Source of the DNA: JANLQX01 sp031418775
GTDB lineage: Bacteria; Actinomycetota; Acidimicrobiia; Acidimicrobiales; JANYDT01
Reading direction: 5' to 3'
NCBI GenBank assembly: GCA_031418775.1
Contig: JANOJN010000239.1
Span: forward strand, 1 to 46,043
Length of the DNA: 46,043 nt
Shown: piece by piece, positions 16,593 through 25,760 of the stretch
How the letters are laid out: each line of letters opens with the position of its first letter
How positions within the stretch are numbered: the first letter of the stretch is position 1
Position numbers and translations under genes: made by a program
The notes under the pieces: model-generated
Told to the model about the DNA's origin: nothing
The model's database searches: none
Seen by the model: the letters and a program-made list of their open reading frames with translations, nothing else

Positions 16593-17814
16593 CCTGCGGG
16601 CCCCACTCCTTGGCCAGCACGTCCTTGGCGGCCGTGATCTGCGCGGGGGTCAGGAAGTTGACCTTCTCGATGAGCTCGGCCGGAGGCAGGTTCTTCTTCG
16701 CCTCTTCGGTCACCTTGCCGGCGGCAACGAGCGCCTCGAAACGGGCCGGGATGGCGCCGCCGCCGAGGTAGCCGAGGGCACCCTCGTCGGAGAGGATGTG
16801 CTCCATCCACAGCTTGCCGCACGCCTGGTGCGGCGAGCCCTTGACGACGCCCTGGGCGTAGAAGCCGCCATAGACGCCGTCGGACGGATAGTTGAGCTCG
16901 ACCGTCAGGCCGGCTTTCACGAGATCGGCCTGGATGCCGGGCAGGTTGTAGCTCCAGTCGATGGCGATCGGCGTCTCACCGGAGAGCACCGTGGCCTTGG
17001 TGACGTCGGTGCCGCCCAGGTTGCCGCTCTTCTTGAGATCGGCGAAGAACTTGATGCCGGGGAGGATGTCGTCGGCGCTGCCGCCGTTGGCGATCGAGGC
17101 CGCCATGACGCCGGCAAAGGCCGAACCGGATTCACGAGGGTCGCCGTTCAGGGCAACGAGGCCCTTGTACTCCGGCTTCGTGAGGTCGGCGAACGTCTTC
17201 GGGGCATTCGGGACGATCTTGGTGTTCGTGAGGATCGCCATGATCCCGTAATACGAACCGACCCAGTTGCCGGCGGGGTCCTTCAAGGCCACCGGCACGT
17301 CGCCGGCCGAGGTCGGGGTGTAGGGCTCGAACATGCCCGCCGCCGTCATCTCCGAGGCGATGGCCGGGCTCACGTCGACGTTGTCGGGCTGGTCGGCCTG
17401 ACCGGCAAGAGTCTTCACGGCTTCCATCTCATCCTTGGACGAGCCGTCGGGGTTGGCGACGGGGTTCTTCACGCCCGGGTACTTGTCCCGGAAGCTCTGA
17501 AGGATGCCCTTGTAGTTCGCCCACTCATCGGGAAGGGCGATCAGGTTGACCTGGCCCTCGGTGGTGCAGTCGGCGGCCAGCTTGGTGAGGTCGGCGCCTG
17601 CGGCGGCGGGGGCGGCCTCAGTCGCTGCTGCGGCCGCTTCGGTCTCCACTGCCGCCGCTTCGGTCTCGGCGGCAGCGGCGGTCGTTTCGGCGGCGGCGGC
17701 TTCCGTTTCTGCGGGTGCGGCGGTGGTGTCGGCCGAGTCAGAGCTGCAGGCCGCGAGCGCAAGCCCGGCAGACAGGACGACGGCGATGGCCATGGTGGTT
17801 CGTCTTGTTCTCAT
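16579..17814 (-). CDS. ABC transporter substrate-binding lipoprotein
   Basis: The 411-residue product starts with a lipoprotein signal: basic MRTRR, a hydrophobic core, and lipobox LAAC with Cys23. An Ala/Glu/Thr-rich linker of about 45 residues (near 30-75) with a repeated TEAAAAET-like unit follows. The remainder is a family 1 extracellular binding fold with a YYGIMAI strand, DPRESGS and AIDWSYN pockets. It would capture the ligand outside the membrane. The type resembles iron(III), polyamine and aminoethylphosphonate binders; the ligand cannot be assigned. ATG 17814 has AAGGGGAA about 9 bases upstream; the frame is open farther upstream but that part lacks a signal. It is the first gene of the importer operon. 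Confidence 0.93.
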   Translation of the reverse strand: MRTRRTTMAIAVVLSAGLALAACSSDSADTTAAPAETEAAAAETTAAAAETEAAAVETEAAAAATEAAPAAAGADLTKLAADCTTEGQVNLIALPDEWANYKGILQSFRDKYPGVKNPVANPDGSSKDEMEAVKTLAGQADQPDNVDVSPAIASEMTAAGMFEPYTPTSAGDVPVALKDPAGNWVGSYYGIMAILTNTKIVPNAPKTFADLTKPEYKGLVALNGDPRESGSAFAGVMAASIANGGSADDILPGIKFFADLKKSGNLGGTDVTKATVLSGETPIAIDWSYNLPGIQADLVKAGLTVELNYPSDGVYGGFYAQGVVKGSPHQACGKLWMEHILSDEGALGYLGGGAIPARFEALVAAGKVTEEAKKNLPPAELIEKVNFLTPAQITAAKDVLAKEWGPQVADA

Positions 17815-17849
17815 TGCTGGTGGTTCCCCTTGTTCGTGGTGACGGCCGA

Positions 17850-17880
17850 ACCGTAACAGGGCCGATCGAGCCCCGCTCAA
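17850..17880 (-). promoter_or_regulatory. Candidate promoter of the ABC importer
   Basis: On the minus strand TTGAGC (17880-17875) precedes TACGGT (17855-17850) with a 19-base spacer, a little longer than usual. A start near 17843 would leave a leader of about 29 bases that contains the ribosome binding site. Confidence 0.35.
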
Positions 17881-17913
17881 CCGTTGCGTTGAACGGACGG
17901 CCAACAGCGGACG

Positions 17914-17939
17914 AATCCCCGGCAACACTCGCCGGGATT
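17914..17939. repeat. Inverted repeat in the divergent region
   Basis: AATCCCCGGC (17914-17923) pairs with GCCGGGATT (17931-17939) with one bulged base and a 7-base loop. It lies between the candidate importer promoter and the start of the divergent phosphoesterase. It could be an operator for either gene or a small hairpin. Confidence 0.4.
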
Positions 17940-17983
17940 CGCCGCAGCGAGCGAACCCTCCCGGAGCTGGCAGCCTGGACAGG

Positions 17984-18748
17984 ATGCTCGTCCAGGTGTT
18001 CTCCGATCTCCACCTCGACTTCGCCGGACCGTTCACGCCGACGCCCGCCCCCGACGCCGTGCTGGCCATCGTGCCCGGCGACGTCGGGCACTCCCCGGAT
18101 GCACTGGATCGACTGCGCGGATGGCCCGTGCCACTGGTCTTCGTGCCGGGAAACCACGAGTACGACGGTGCCGACCTGGCCGACGGCGACGTCGAGCTGG
18201 AGGAGCGCTGCGCCGAGCTGGGCTTCACCATGCTGAACTGCCGGTCGCTGGAGCTCCTGGACGGCGATCGCCGCATCCGCCTCGTCGGGGCGTCCCGGTG
18301 GTGGGACTTCGACCTGCTCGGCGTGCACCGCCGGGCGGAGTGCATGGCCTTCGGGGAGCGCTATCTCCGGCACATGGGCTCCGCCTGGGGAGGGCGTCCT
18401 TTGCACGGTCCCGACGTGCGACGGCTCGCCCAATCGCACCGCGAGTGGCTCGAAGTCGAGCTGGCCGAACCCTTTGACGGAACAACCGTGGTGGTCACCC
18501 ACACCGGCCCGTCGGCGCGTTCGGCTGACCCCAGATACGGCCTGAGCAGCGGTACCGCCAGCTTCTGCAACGCCGACGACGACCTCCTCCCGCTGGCCGA
18601 GGTGTGGATTCACGGCCATCTCCACTGCCCGCACGACTACACCGTTGCTCACGAGCGCGGCACCACCCGGGTGGTGTGCAACCCGCGCGGCTACGACCGT
18701 CTGCGCGAACCGGCCGGATACACCGAACACCTCGTGATCGAAATCTGA
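17984..18748 (+). CDS. Calcineurin-like metallophosphoesterase
   Basis: The 254-residue product has the ordered dinuclear-metal motifs: SDLHLD at the N-terminus, GDVGH, GNHEYDG (near 55), VVVTHTGPS and the C-terminal HGHLH. All metal ligands are present, so it should be an active phosphomonoesterase or phosphodiesterase. No signal peptide is present. It is divergent from the ABC importer and precedes the GGDEF-EAL gene by 86 bp on the same strand. The closest naming, including possible cyclic nucleotide substrates, is not decidable from sequence. Confidence 0.92.
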   Translation: MLVQVFSDLHLDFAGPFTPTPAPDAVLAIVPGDVGHSPDALDRLRGWPVPLVFVPGNHEYDGADLADGDVELEERCAELGFTMLNCRSLELLDGDRRIRLVGASRWWDFDLLGVHRRAECMAFGERYLRHMGSAWGGRPLHGPDVRRLAQSHREWLEVELAEPFDGTTVVVTHTGPSARSADPRYGLSSGTASFCNADDDLLPLAEVWIHGHLHCPHDYTVAHERGTTRVVCNPRGYDRLREPAGYTEHLVIEI

Positions 18749-18834
18749 CCCAACGATCCCGGGCCCGGCGAAACGCCTCTGGAAAGATGGGGAGTATTGC
18801 TCATCAGCAACCCTTCCGAGCCGATAGGTAGTCC

Positions 18835-20709
18835 GTGCGATTGCACAAGCTCTTCGACGACGACCTGGCGGCGCTTCGCGACCCGCTTTCGTCGACGCTG
18901 TCCAGATCACGGGCCGGCGCGCTCATCCTCGTCGTAGCACCGTGGTTCGGCGGACTTGCTGTTGTCGTTTCTCCGGGCGAGGCGAGCCGCGGAGCCGATG
19001 CCATGATGCTCCTGATTTGTGCGATCTCGATCCTGGCGGGCGCATTCATGTTCCGCTTCCCGAATCGGTTTCCCTTCGTTCTGGCCCCCATCGTCGGATC
19101 GTTCGTGACAGCGATCTACAGCTACCTCTCCCGTGGACCAAATCCGCTGTCGACCAGCGCGATGTTCGCCACCGTGGCCGTTCTGACCGCCCTCTTCTTC
19201 TCTCCCAAACAGGCGACGTGGCTCTGTATCTGGATCTACACGTGCCTGTCGGTCTCGGAGATCGCCCGGAGTGATCTGCGCCGTGGGCTGGCCAGCTCCC
19301 TGCTCGCCGGAGGCTGGGGGGTGACGGCAACGGTCGTCGTCAGCGCCCTGCGCGTAACGGTCGGTCAACTGGTCGAGCGTCTGAATCGCCAATCCCGTAC
19401 CGACGCGCTGACGGGTGTGGCCAACCGGCTGGCGTTCGTCGAGCAGGGCGACGCCGCTCTGGCCCGGGCATCGACGCTTTCCTCCATCGGTCTCCTCATC
19501 GTGGACCTCGACCGATTCAAGGAGATCAATGATGTCCTCGGGCACCGTTACGGTGACCTCCTCCTGGCTGCGGTGGCGGACCGCCTCGAAACCGAGGTCG
19601 GACGGCGCGGCACGGTGGCACGCCTGGGCGGCGACGAGTTCGCGATCTTGCTCCCCGATCTGCGGTCGCGCCGCTCGGCCACCGAGTTCGCCGCCCACCT
19701 CGTGCGTAGCCTCGATGCCCAATTCATGCTCGACGGCACGCCGGTCACCATCGGCGCCTCCATCGGTGTGGCCGTCGGTCCCGATGACGGCCGGCGCACG
19801 ACGGCGCTTCTCCAAGCGGCTGACCTGGCCATGTACCAGGCGAAGAAACGTCGCGGTGGCTATCAGGACAGCGTGTCGGCGACCTCGACGGCACCGGAGA
19901 ACATCGTCTTGATCGGTGAACTCCGGGACGCGATCAACGAACGCCAGCTCCAGCTGCACTATCAGCCCAAGATCGAACTGCATACGGGCGAGGTCCACGC
20001 GTGTGAAGCGCTCGTTCGCTGGCGACATCCGGTCCACGGTTTCATCCCGCCGACGAGCTTCATCCCGATCGCCGAGCAGACCGGGCTCATTCACCAGTTG
20101 ACCCGTTGGGTGCTCCGCGAAGCGATGCAGCAATGCGCTCGCTGGCGAGCGGACGGACGCCTGATCAGCGTCTCGGTCAACGTCTCCGCGCGCGATCTGC
20201 TCGATCGGACGTTCCTGACGACGGTCCGCGAAACGCTCAACGATTGTGGCGTTCCATCGTCGGCACTGTGCCTGGAGGTGACCGAGACATCGATCATGGC
20301 CGACCCCGAACGCGCAAGCGCCGTCCTGCGCGAGTTCCGGGCCAGCGGGGTGCGGATCTCCATCGACGACTTCGGAACCGGCTACTCGTCGCTGGCCTAT
20401 CTCCGAATGATCCCGGCAAACGAGCTCAAGATCGACCGCACGTTCATCGCGACGCTGCACGAGGGCGACCTGGACAGTGCCATCGTCGCCTCCACGCTGC
20501 ACCTTGCTCACCGGCTCGGCATGTCCGTGGTCGCGGAAGGCGTCGAGGACTCGGCGACATCGGAGATGTTGTACGCCCTCGGCTGCGAGCAGGCGCAGGG
20601 CTACTTCTTCGCTCGCCCCATGCCGGCCGATGACCTGTCGAGATGGTTGGACGAGCGAGCGACACCGGACCCGGCGGTCACGCGCCATCCAATCGCTATT
20701 CCCGCGTGA
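18835..20709 (+). CDS. Membrane GGDEF-EAL protein (cyclic-di-GMP turnover)
   Basis: The 624-residue product starts with GTG. About five or six membrane segments (within 27-172) are followed by a GGDEF domain with intact GGDEF at 265-269, then an EAL domain with EAL at 391-393, EVTE (481-484), DDFGTGYSSL (511-520), KID and EGVE (568-571). Both active sites look complete, so diguanylate cyclase and phosphodiesterase activities are both possible. The RxxD inhibitory site normally five residues before GGDEF is absent, as the sequence there is GRRG, so product inhibition at that site is unlikely. No sensory domain other than the membrane part is visible. Its last 14 bp overlap the convergent aminotransferase gene. 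Confidence 0.95.
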   Translation: MRLHKLFDDDLAALRDPLSSTLSRSRAGALILVVAPWFGGLAVVVSPGEASRGADAMMLLICAISILAGAFMFRFPNRFPFVLAPIVGSFVTAIYSYLSRGPNPLSTSAMFATVAVLTALFFSPKQATWLCIWIYTCLSVSEIARSDLRRGLASSLLAGGWGVTATVVVSALRVTVGQLVERLNRQSRTDALTGVANRLAFVEQGDAALARASTLSSIGLLIVDLDRFKEINDVLGHRYGDLLLAAVADRLETEVGRRGTVARLGGDEFAILLPDLRSRRSATEFAAHLVRSLDAQFMLDGTPVTIGASIGVAVGPDDGRRTTALLQAADLAMYQAKKRRGGYQDSVSATSTAPENIVLIGELRDAINERQLQLHYQPKIELHTGEVHACEALVRWRHPVHGFIPPTSFIPIAEQTGLIHQLTRWVLREAMQQCARWRADGRLISVSVNVSARDLLDRTFLTTVRETLNDCGVPSSALCLEVTETSIMADPERASAVLREFRASGVRISIDDFGTGYSSLAYLRMIPANELKIDRTFIATLHEGDLDSAIVASTLHLAHRLGMSVVAEGVEDSATSEMLYALGCEQAQGYFFARPMPADDLSRWLDERATPDPAVTRHPIAIPA

Positions 20710-21997
20710 AGAACCCTTCCGCACCCCGACGGATCCGGCGACAGGTCTCGGCGAACAGCTCGGCATCCTCTTCAAGGAGCGTCATACGGAACCCGTCGAC
20801 TGGGCTGGAGAACCCGCTGAGCGGCACAACGCACACGCCCTCGGACCCGATCAACTCGTAGGCGAACACCTTGTCGGTTCGAAGGACCGACTTCCCCTCC
20901 AACATGTCGAGGTAAGTCCGCACATCGTCGTTGCGCGCCGGCAACTTCGCCGTGCCCGGGAACGCGGCAGTGTCAACCGTGACCGTCAGATAGAACACGC
21001 CGTCGGGTACGACCGGCACGAGCACGTCGCATCCGGCGAAGATCTCGAGCGCCGTGTCGAGACGGGCCCGATACTTGTCGAGGCGTGACTGGAGGAACGC
21101 CGGGAACTCGGGGTGGGTCACCAACCTCGGGAAGACGACCTGCGGGAGCGTGGTGGAGCAGACCTCGAGCATCTTCGAGACGACGATGGTGTGGATGTAG
21201 CCACGGAAGTTCTCGTCCTTGTCGGCGTTGTAGACCTCGATCCAACCGCATCGACTGCCCGGCCAGGGGATCTCCTTCGATACGCCCTTCATCGAGATGG
21301 CCGGCACGTCGCCAACGATCTCGGAAAGACGAACGATTTTCGACGGATCGAACACCAGGTGCTGATAGATCTCGTCGAAGAGCAGGAAACAGTCGTTTTC
21401 GCGAGCGATCCGCACCACCTGCTCGAGGTCTTCACGGGGATGAACGACACCGAGTGGGTTGTTCGGGTTGATGACGAGGATGCCAATGATGTCGGGGTTC
21501 TGGATGACCTGGCGCTCCAGATCCACCAGGTCGATGCGCCCGCCGTTGTCGAGCTGCAGCGGATAGGTGAGGTGATTGCCACCGTGGTGGATCGCCTCGG
21601 CGGTGGCGTGCGACGGATAGGTCGGATTCGGGCCGATCACTCGGGCATCGCTCGGCAGGGTGGAGAACAGCTTGTTGATGGCGTCACCGAGGCCGTTGAA
21701 GAAAATCACGTCCTCGACGGAGCACAGCTTGGGGTCGCTGAAGTGATCGATCACGAACTGGCGGGCAGAGAGTTCGCCCTTCGTCGGCGAGTAGGCATAG
21801 ACCCGGTCGTCACGGACCGCCTCGCCCACGACGTCCTTCATCCAGTCGGGAATCCGCTCTCCCTTGGCCACCGGATCACCGATGTTCTCCCAGATCATCG
21901 GGACGCCCATGGCCACGACTTCGTTGGCGATCTCCACGATCTCGCGGATCTCGTAGCGAAGGTGCTCATCGCCCTTTTTGATCAGTGTCTTGCGCAC
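20696..21997 (-). CDS. PLP-dependent class I/II aminotransferase
   Basis: The 433-residue product has the fold-type I plan: NIGDP near the N-terminus, GPNPTYPSH, VINPNNPLG (near 217-225), FDEIYQHL and the Schiff-base lysine in SMKGVSKEIPWPG (near 268). A GTG at 21997 is chosen as start because AAGGA lies 8 bases upstream; an open frame extends 45 codons farther but without family resemblance. It resembles alanine/aspartate-type transaminases loosely, so the amino-group partners are uncertain. It ends inside the last 14 bp of the GGDEF-EAL gene and is divergent from the ROK kinase. Confidence 0.92.
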   Translation of the reverse strand: MRKTLIKKGDEHLRYEIREIVEIANEVVAMGVPMIWENIGDPVAKGERIPDWMKDVVGEAVRDDRVYAYSPTKGELSARQFVIDHFSDPKLCSVEDVIFFNGLGDAINKLFSTLPSDARVIGPNPTYPSHATAEAIHHGGNHLTYPLQLDNGGRIDLVDLERQVIQNPDIIGILVINPNNPLGVVHPREDLEQVVRIARENDCFLLFDEIYQHLVFDPSKIVRLSEIVGDVPAISMKGVSKEIPWPGSRCGWIEVYNADKDENFRGYIHTIVVSKMLEVCSTTLPQVVFPRLVTHPEFPAFLQSRLDKYRARLDTALEIFAGCDVLVPVVPDGVFYLTVTVDTAAFPGTAKLPARNDDVRTYLDMLEGKSVLRTDKVFAYELIGSEGVCVVPLSGFSSPVDGFRMTLLEEDAELFAETCRRIRRGAEGFFTRE

Positions 21998-22169
21998 GGC
22001 TGGTCCTTCGTCTGGGGTGTGCAACGAGGCGACACCGGAAATCTCTCGGCGAAACCCTAACGGGCGTCTCTCGTGGCCGTTCGGCAATTCCCGGGACGAC
22101 ACGCGCACCCGTCGGCTCCAATCGACGGCCACGTCACCGGTCAGGGGTCACGGAGTAGGGTTCGCGCCG

Positions 22170-23096
22170 ATGGCGATGGAGGGACGCGGATGGGCCATCG
22201 GGCTCGACATGGGGGGCACCAAGTGCCTCGGCGTGCTCGTCGACCCCGAAGGAAGACTGCAGGCCACCCACCGGGTTCCCACGCCCGAGGGGACCGAGGC
22301 GGTCCTTGCGGCGCTGGCCGACACCGCCGACGTCCTCCGCCGGGAGTGTCCGGTTGACGTGACCACGATTGGTTGCGGAGTCCCCGGTCTGGTGACCCGG
22401 TCGGGCGAGCTCCGCTATGCCCCTCACCTCCCGGGCGTGACCGATTTCCCCCTGGGTGCCGTCCTGAGCAAACAGCTCGGCGTCACCACGGTGGTCGACA
22501 ACGACAACACCTGCGCGACGGCGGCCGAGGCACACGTCCGCCCCTCCACGGCGTCGCTGCTCTACGTCGGGTTCGGAACCGGCATCGGCGGGGGGCTGGT
22601 CATCGACGGCAAACTGCAGCGGGGCCACAACGGTTTCGCCGGCGAGTTCGGGCATCTCGTGGTGGCCGTCGGCGGCGAGCCGTGCGTGTGTGGACGGCGC
22701 GGGTGCTGGGAGCAGTACGCGTCAGGCGATGCCCTCGGGCGTTCGGGGGCGGCGGCGGGGATCAGCGGTGCCGGCGAAGAGGTTCGTCGACGGCTCCGTC
22801 ATGGGGATCCGGCTGCCGTTACGGTCGTCGAGCGGTTCAGCGACTTCGTTGCCATCGGGTTGGTGAACCTCGTGCTCTCGTTCGACCCCGAGATCGTGGT
22901 GGTGGGTGGTGGGGCCATCGGTCGCCCCGAGGAGGCCGAAGAGCTCCTGGGACCTATCCGACGTCGATTCGGGAACGAGTTCGGCAACGCCGGCGGTCAC
23001 CGCACCCTGCCGGCCATCGAGGCGGCACGTTTCGGCCCTGAGGCGGCGGCCATCGGCGCCGCGCTGCTGAGCCGTGGCGATACGAGCCACGCGTGA
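22170..23096 (+). CDS. ROK-family sugar kinase (glucokinase-like)
   Basis: The 308-residue product has the ATP phosphate-binding loop GLDMGGTK (11-18), the second loop GFGTGIGGGLV, the ROK motif with GHNGFAGEFGHL and the zinc motif CVCGRRGCWEQYASG, followed by VVVGGG. No DNA-binding helix-turn-helix precedes it, so it is a kinase and not a ROK repressor. It probably phosphorylates glucose or a related hexose. TAGGGT at 22156-22161 lies 8 bases before the ATG, consistent with a leaderless mRNA. It is divergent from the aminotransferase. Confidence 0.92.
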   Translation: MAMEGRGWAIGLDMGGTKCLGVLVDPEGRLQATHRVPTPEGTEAVLAALADTADVLRRECPVDVTTIGCGVPGLVTRSGELRYAPHLPGVTDFPLGAVLSKQLGVTTVVDNDNTCATAAEAHVRPSTASLLYVGFGTGIGGGLVIDGKLQRGHNGFAGEFGHLVVAVGGEPCVCGRRGCWEQYASGDALGRSGAAAGISGAGEEVRRRLRHGDPAAVTVVERFSDFVAIGLVNLVLSFDPEIVVVGGGAIGRPEEAEELLGPIRRRFGNEFGNAGGHRTLPAIEAARFGPEAAAIGAALLSRGDTSHA

Positions 23097-23097
23097 A

Positions 23098-23117
23098 GGG
23101 CTCTTCGTGACGAGCCC
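23098..23117. terminator. Hairpin between convergent genes
   Basis: GGGCTC (23098-23103) pairs perfectly with GAGCCC (23112-23117) around an 8-base loop. It begins one base after the kinase stop and lies before the end of the convergent hydrolase gene at 23153. It is likely a bidirectional terminator although no T-run follows. Confidence 0.5.
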
Positions 23118-23152
23118 AGTTCCCAAGGACGAGTTGACCCGAAGCTGCACGC

Positions 23153-24193
23153 TCAGGTCGACGGCCAGGCCTCCGACAGGCGTGTCGCAATCCAGCGGGC
23201 AAGCGCGGCGTTGACCTCGGCCGGTCGCTCCTGGGCCATCCAGTGGCCCGACAGCACGACGGCCTCGTCGAGCCGGCTGCAGCGCTCCCGCATCGGCTCG
23301 GCCAGCCGCGACGTCACGGTGTCGCACACGTAGTCGTACTGCGCGCCGAGGAACAGCACCGGCATGTCGAGCCGGCCGTCGTTCGCGGCGAGAGCGGCGT
23401 AGGCGGCGTTCGCCTCGTGGTTCACGTAATACGCGTCGGGTCCGAAGAACCCGTTGCGTTCCAGGGACTCCGCATACGTGCGGACATCGGACTCGGTGAC
23501 GACATCGGTGTCCACCGGTAGGTCGGGCGCTTCGGCCAGCGAGCCGTACCAACCGCCCATCTTGCGGGTCATCGACGTCCGGGCGCGCTGACCGAACCCC
23601 GCTGGATCGCCCTTCCGGAACAGCGCCTTGGCCGTCCTGTAAGGGTTGGCGCCGAAGATGCTCGTCGCCTTCTCGAAGTTCTCGACGTAGAACATCAGGT
23701 ACTCCCACTGACCGTACGGGAACTCGTCGGCCGGGTAGCGATCACGGTTGATGAGCGGCACGAGCGCTTCCAGGCCACGGTCGACCGTGAAATAGGGAAG
23801 GCAGAGGTTCGCTACTCCGTGGCAGCGATCCGGGTGATGACTGGCGATGTTCCACACGGTCGGGCTGCCCCAGTCGTGGCCCACCCAGATCGCCCGATCG
23901 CGCCCCAAGGAGTCAAGCAGGGCAATCATGTCGGCGACCACCAGTTTCTGCGCGTAGTCATCGCGATTCGTATACACGGTCGAGTTCCCGTAGCCGCGCA
24001 TGTCGGGGGCGATCGCCCGAAAGCCCAGTCCGGCGAAGACGGGGAGCTGGTGCCGCCAGCTGATCGACAGCTCCGGCCATCCGTGCACGAAAATGATGAG
24101 CGGTCCACTGACCGGACCGGCAGCGAGATAGTGAGTCGTATGCGCACCTATGGTTATGGAGTTCGACGTGACTGCGCTGGCGTCGTTGGGCAT
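23153..24193 (-). CDS. Alpha/beta hydrolase, epoxide-hydrolase-like
   Basis: The 346-residue product has HGWP (37-40, oxyanion region), DMRGYGNS, the nucleophile Asp107 in GHDWG (105-109) and a C-terminal catalytic histidine in LSGHW. The Asp nucleophile followed by tryptophan fits soluble epoxide hydrolases and related haloalkane dehalogenases. With a cap-domain sized insert it is a full-length member. ATG 24193 lies one base after the MFS stop (TGA-C-ATG), with AAGG 10 bases upstream, so translation is coupled. The substrate is not known; coupling to a transporter hints at an exported or imported compound. Confidence 0.9.
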   Translation of the reverse strand: MPNDASAVTSNSITIGAHTTHYLAAGPVSGPLIIFVHGWPELSISWRHQLPVFAGLGFRAIAPDMRGYGNSTVYTNRDDYAQKLVVADMIALLDSLGRDRAIWVGHDWGSPTVWNIASHHPDRCHGVANLCLPYFTVDRGLEALVPLINRDRYPADEFPYGQWEYLMFYVENFEKATSIFGANPYRTAKALFRKGDPAGFGQRARTSMTRKMGGWYGSLAEAPDLPVDTDVVTESDVRTYAESLERNGFFGPDAYYVNHEANAAYAALAANDGRLDMPVLFLGAQYDYVCDTVTSRLAEPMRERCSRLDEAVVLSGHWMAQERPAEVNAALARWIATRLSEAWPST

Positions 24194-24194
24194 G

Positions 24195-25667
24195 TCACGG
24201 AACCTTAGCTGTCGTCGTTCCGTCAGCTCCGGTGACGAGACCAACCGAATCCAGGAACTCGGTCAACGTGGTGTGGACGTCGGCGGCGGCGGTGCGGCTC
24301 GCGTTGACCACCAGGACCGTCCCGATCGTCATGACGATCGCGACGAGCACGAGCATGGCGAATCGCAGAGAATCCGCGGCACTCCAGCCGGCCGACTGCA
24401 GCGCTTCCGAGAACAGACCGATGAGAACGGGAGCAGCCGCAGCGCCGCACACCGAGAGGGCCAGGCCGAAGCACGAGAACGCCTGGGCCCGAATTCTCGG
24501 CGGCGAAACCGCCGCCACCACAGCGACGACGCCGGGAACCGCGAGCGAGGAGGCAAACGAACTCAAGGCCAGCAGCGCGACGGTGACTCCGGCTACGGGA
24601 ACGGCGAACGCGATGGGCCAACTCACGGCGAGGACGGCAGCCGCCAAGCTCCCCATCTTGCAGAGGTGCCCGAAACCCTTCTCCAGCTGCCGGTCGGCAA
24701 TCGGCCCCCCGAACCAGGTGCCGAGGAAGGTGCCGAGCGCGATGACGGCCTGCACCGCGCCCGCCTGTTCGGTGGTGAAACCGTAGGTGCGCTCGAAGAA
24801 GGTTGGAAGGAAAAAGACCATTCCGAAGAGAGCGAAACCGAACGTCGCATTGGCAAAGATAAGTGCGCGTAGCGAAGGAATGCCCCAGATCTTCCGGATG
24901 CTTTGTCGCATCGTCAGGCGATCTTCGGGTTCCCGCAGAAATGCCTCGAGGAGCGGATCGCGATCGACAAGATCCGTCAACTCTGCGCCACCGCGACGCG
25001 GTTCACGAAGCTTTGCGAACGCCACTCCGGCGAGCAGCAATCCGGGAACAGATGCCGCGACGAAGCCCCAGCGCCACCCCACCGCACCGACGACCGCTCC
25101 CCCGACCAGGGCGCCGAGCACCTGACCTGCCGGATTGGCGGATCGGTGATATCCGAGCACCCGACCACGGATCCGAGCCGGGTAGGTGTCGGAAAGGATC
25201 GAGAGGTGCGTCGGACCGATCGTCCCCTGGCCGAAACCGAGGAGCGCTCGGGTTGCGAACAACTGACCGAAGCTCTGGGCGGAGGCGGCGAAGAGTCCCG
25301 CCACACCCCAGATGACCGCTCCACCGCCAAGGATGCGCTTGCGGTTCCATCGGTCGGCCCAGTTGCCCGCCGGGACGGCGATGATGCCGGTGATGAAGAT
25401 GACTGCGGCGGGAAGGAGTCCCACCGTTGCGTCCGAAAGGGCGAAGTCTTCGCGGATGTCGTCGAGCGCGACTGCCAAGACAGCCCGGTCGAACTCGTCG
25501 ATCATGTTCAGCAAGAACAGCAGGACCAGAGTCGACGCACCGAACGAACGCACGCGGACCGTTCGACGTCGACTCGGGTCTGATGACGAATGACCGCTCT
25601 CCTCCGCCGCCGCCGCCCTCGCTGCAGCGACGGCAAGGCCCTCCGGGGCATCAGTCTCGGCAGGCAT
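24195..25667 (-). CDS. MFS transporter
   Basis: The 490-residue protein has 12 predicted membrane segments. It carries the family motif GNWADRWNRKR (loop 2-3, near 122-132) and a second GPIADRQLEKGF in the middle loop. Its N-terminus is Ala/Glu/Ser-rich with RRRTVRVRS before the first helix. GGAG precedes the ATG by 7 bases. The spinster-like order of motifs suggests a drug, sugar-phosphate or lipid-type exporter or importer, but the substrate is unknown. The epoxide-hydrolase-like gene follows immediately. Confidence 0.93.
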   Translation of the reverse strand: MPAETDAPEGLAVAAARAAAAEESGHSSSDPSRRRTVRVRSFGASTLVLLFLLNMIDEFDRAVLAVALDDIREDFALSDATVGLLPAAVIFITGIIAVPAGNWADRWNRKRILGGGAVIWGVAGLFAASAQSFGQLFATRALLGFGQGTIGPTHLSILSDTYPARIRGRVLGYHRSANPAGQVLGALVGGAVVGAVGWRWGFVAASVPGLLLAGVAFAKLREPRRGGAELTDLVDRDPLLEAFLREPEDRLTMRQSIRKIWGIPSLRALIFANATFGFALFGMVFFLPTFFERTYGFTTEQAGAVQAVIALGTFLGTWFGGPIADRQLEKGFGHLCKMGSLAAAVLAVSWPIAFAVPVAGVTVALLALSSFASSLAVPGVVAVVAAVSPPRIRAQAFSCFGLALSVCGAAAAPVLIGLFSEALQSAGWSAADSLRFAMLVLVAIVMTIGTVLVVNASRTAAADVHTTLTEFLDSVGLVTGADGTTTAKVP

Positions 25668-25678
25668 GTTCAGCTCCA

Positions 25679-25698
25679 GTCGCGGCGGGTGTCGCGAC
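25679..25698. promoter_or_regulatory. Hairpin in the MFS leader
   Basis: GTCGCG (25679-25684) and CGCGAC (25693-25698) form a perfect 6-bp inverted repeat around 8 bases. It starts 12 bases upstream of the transporter's ATG, next to the ribosome binding site. It could be an operator, or a leader hairpin that affects initiation. Confidence 0.35.
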
Positions 25699-25760
25699 CG
25701 ATTGTCACGGGCTTCGTATCGCTACTCCAAACCTGCGATATCCCTCGTCGAGACGACAGA

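Noticed and set aside
18907..20775. A leftward open frame of about 620 codons across the GGDEF-EAL gene
   Set aside because: It has no recognisable motifs and is explained as the shadow of the rightward gene.
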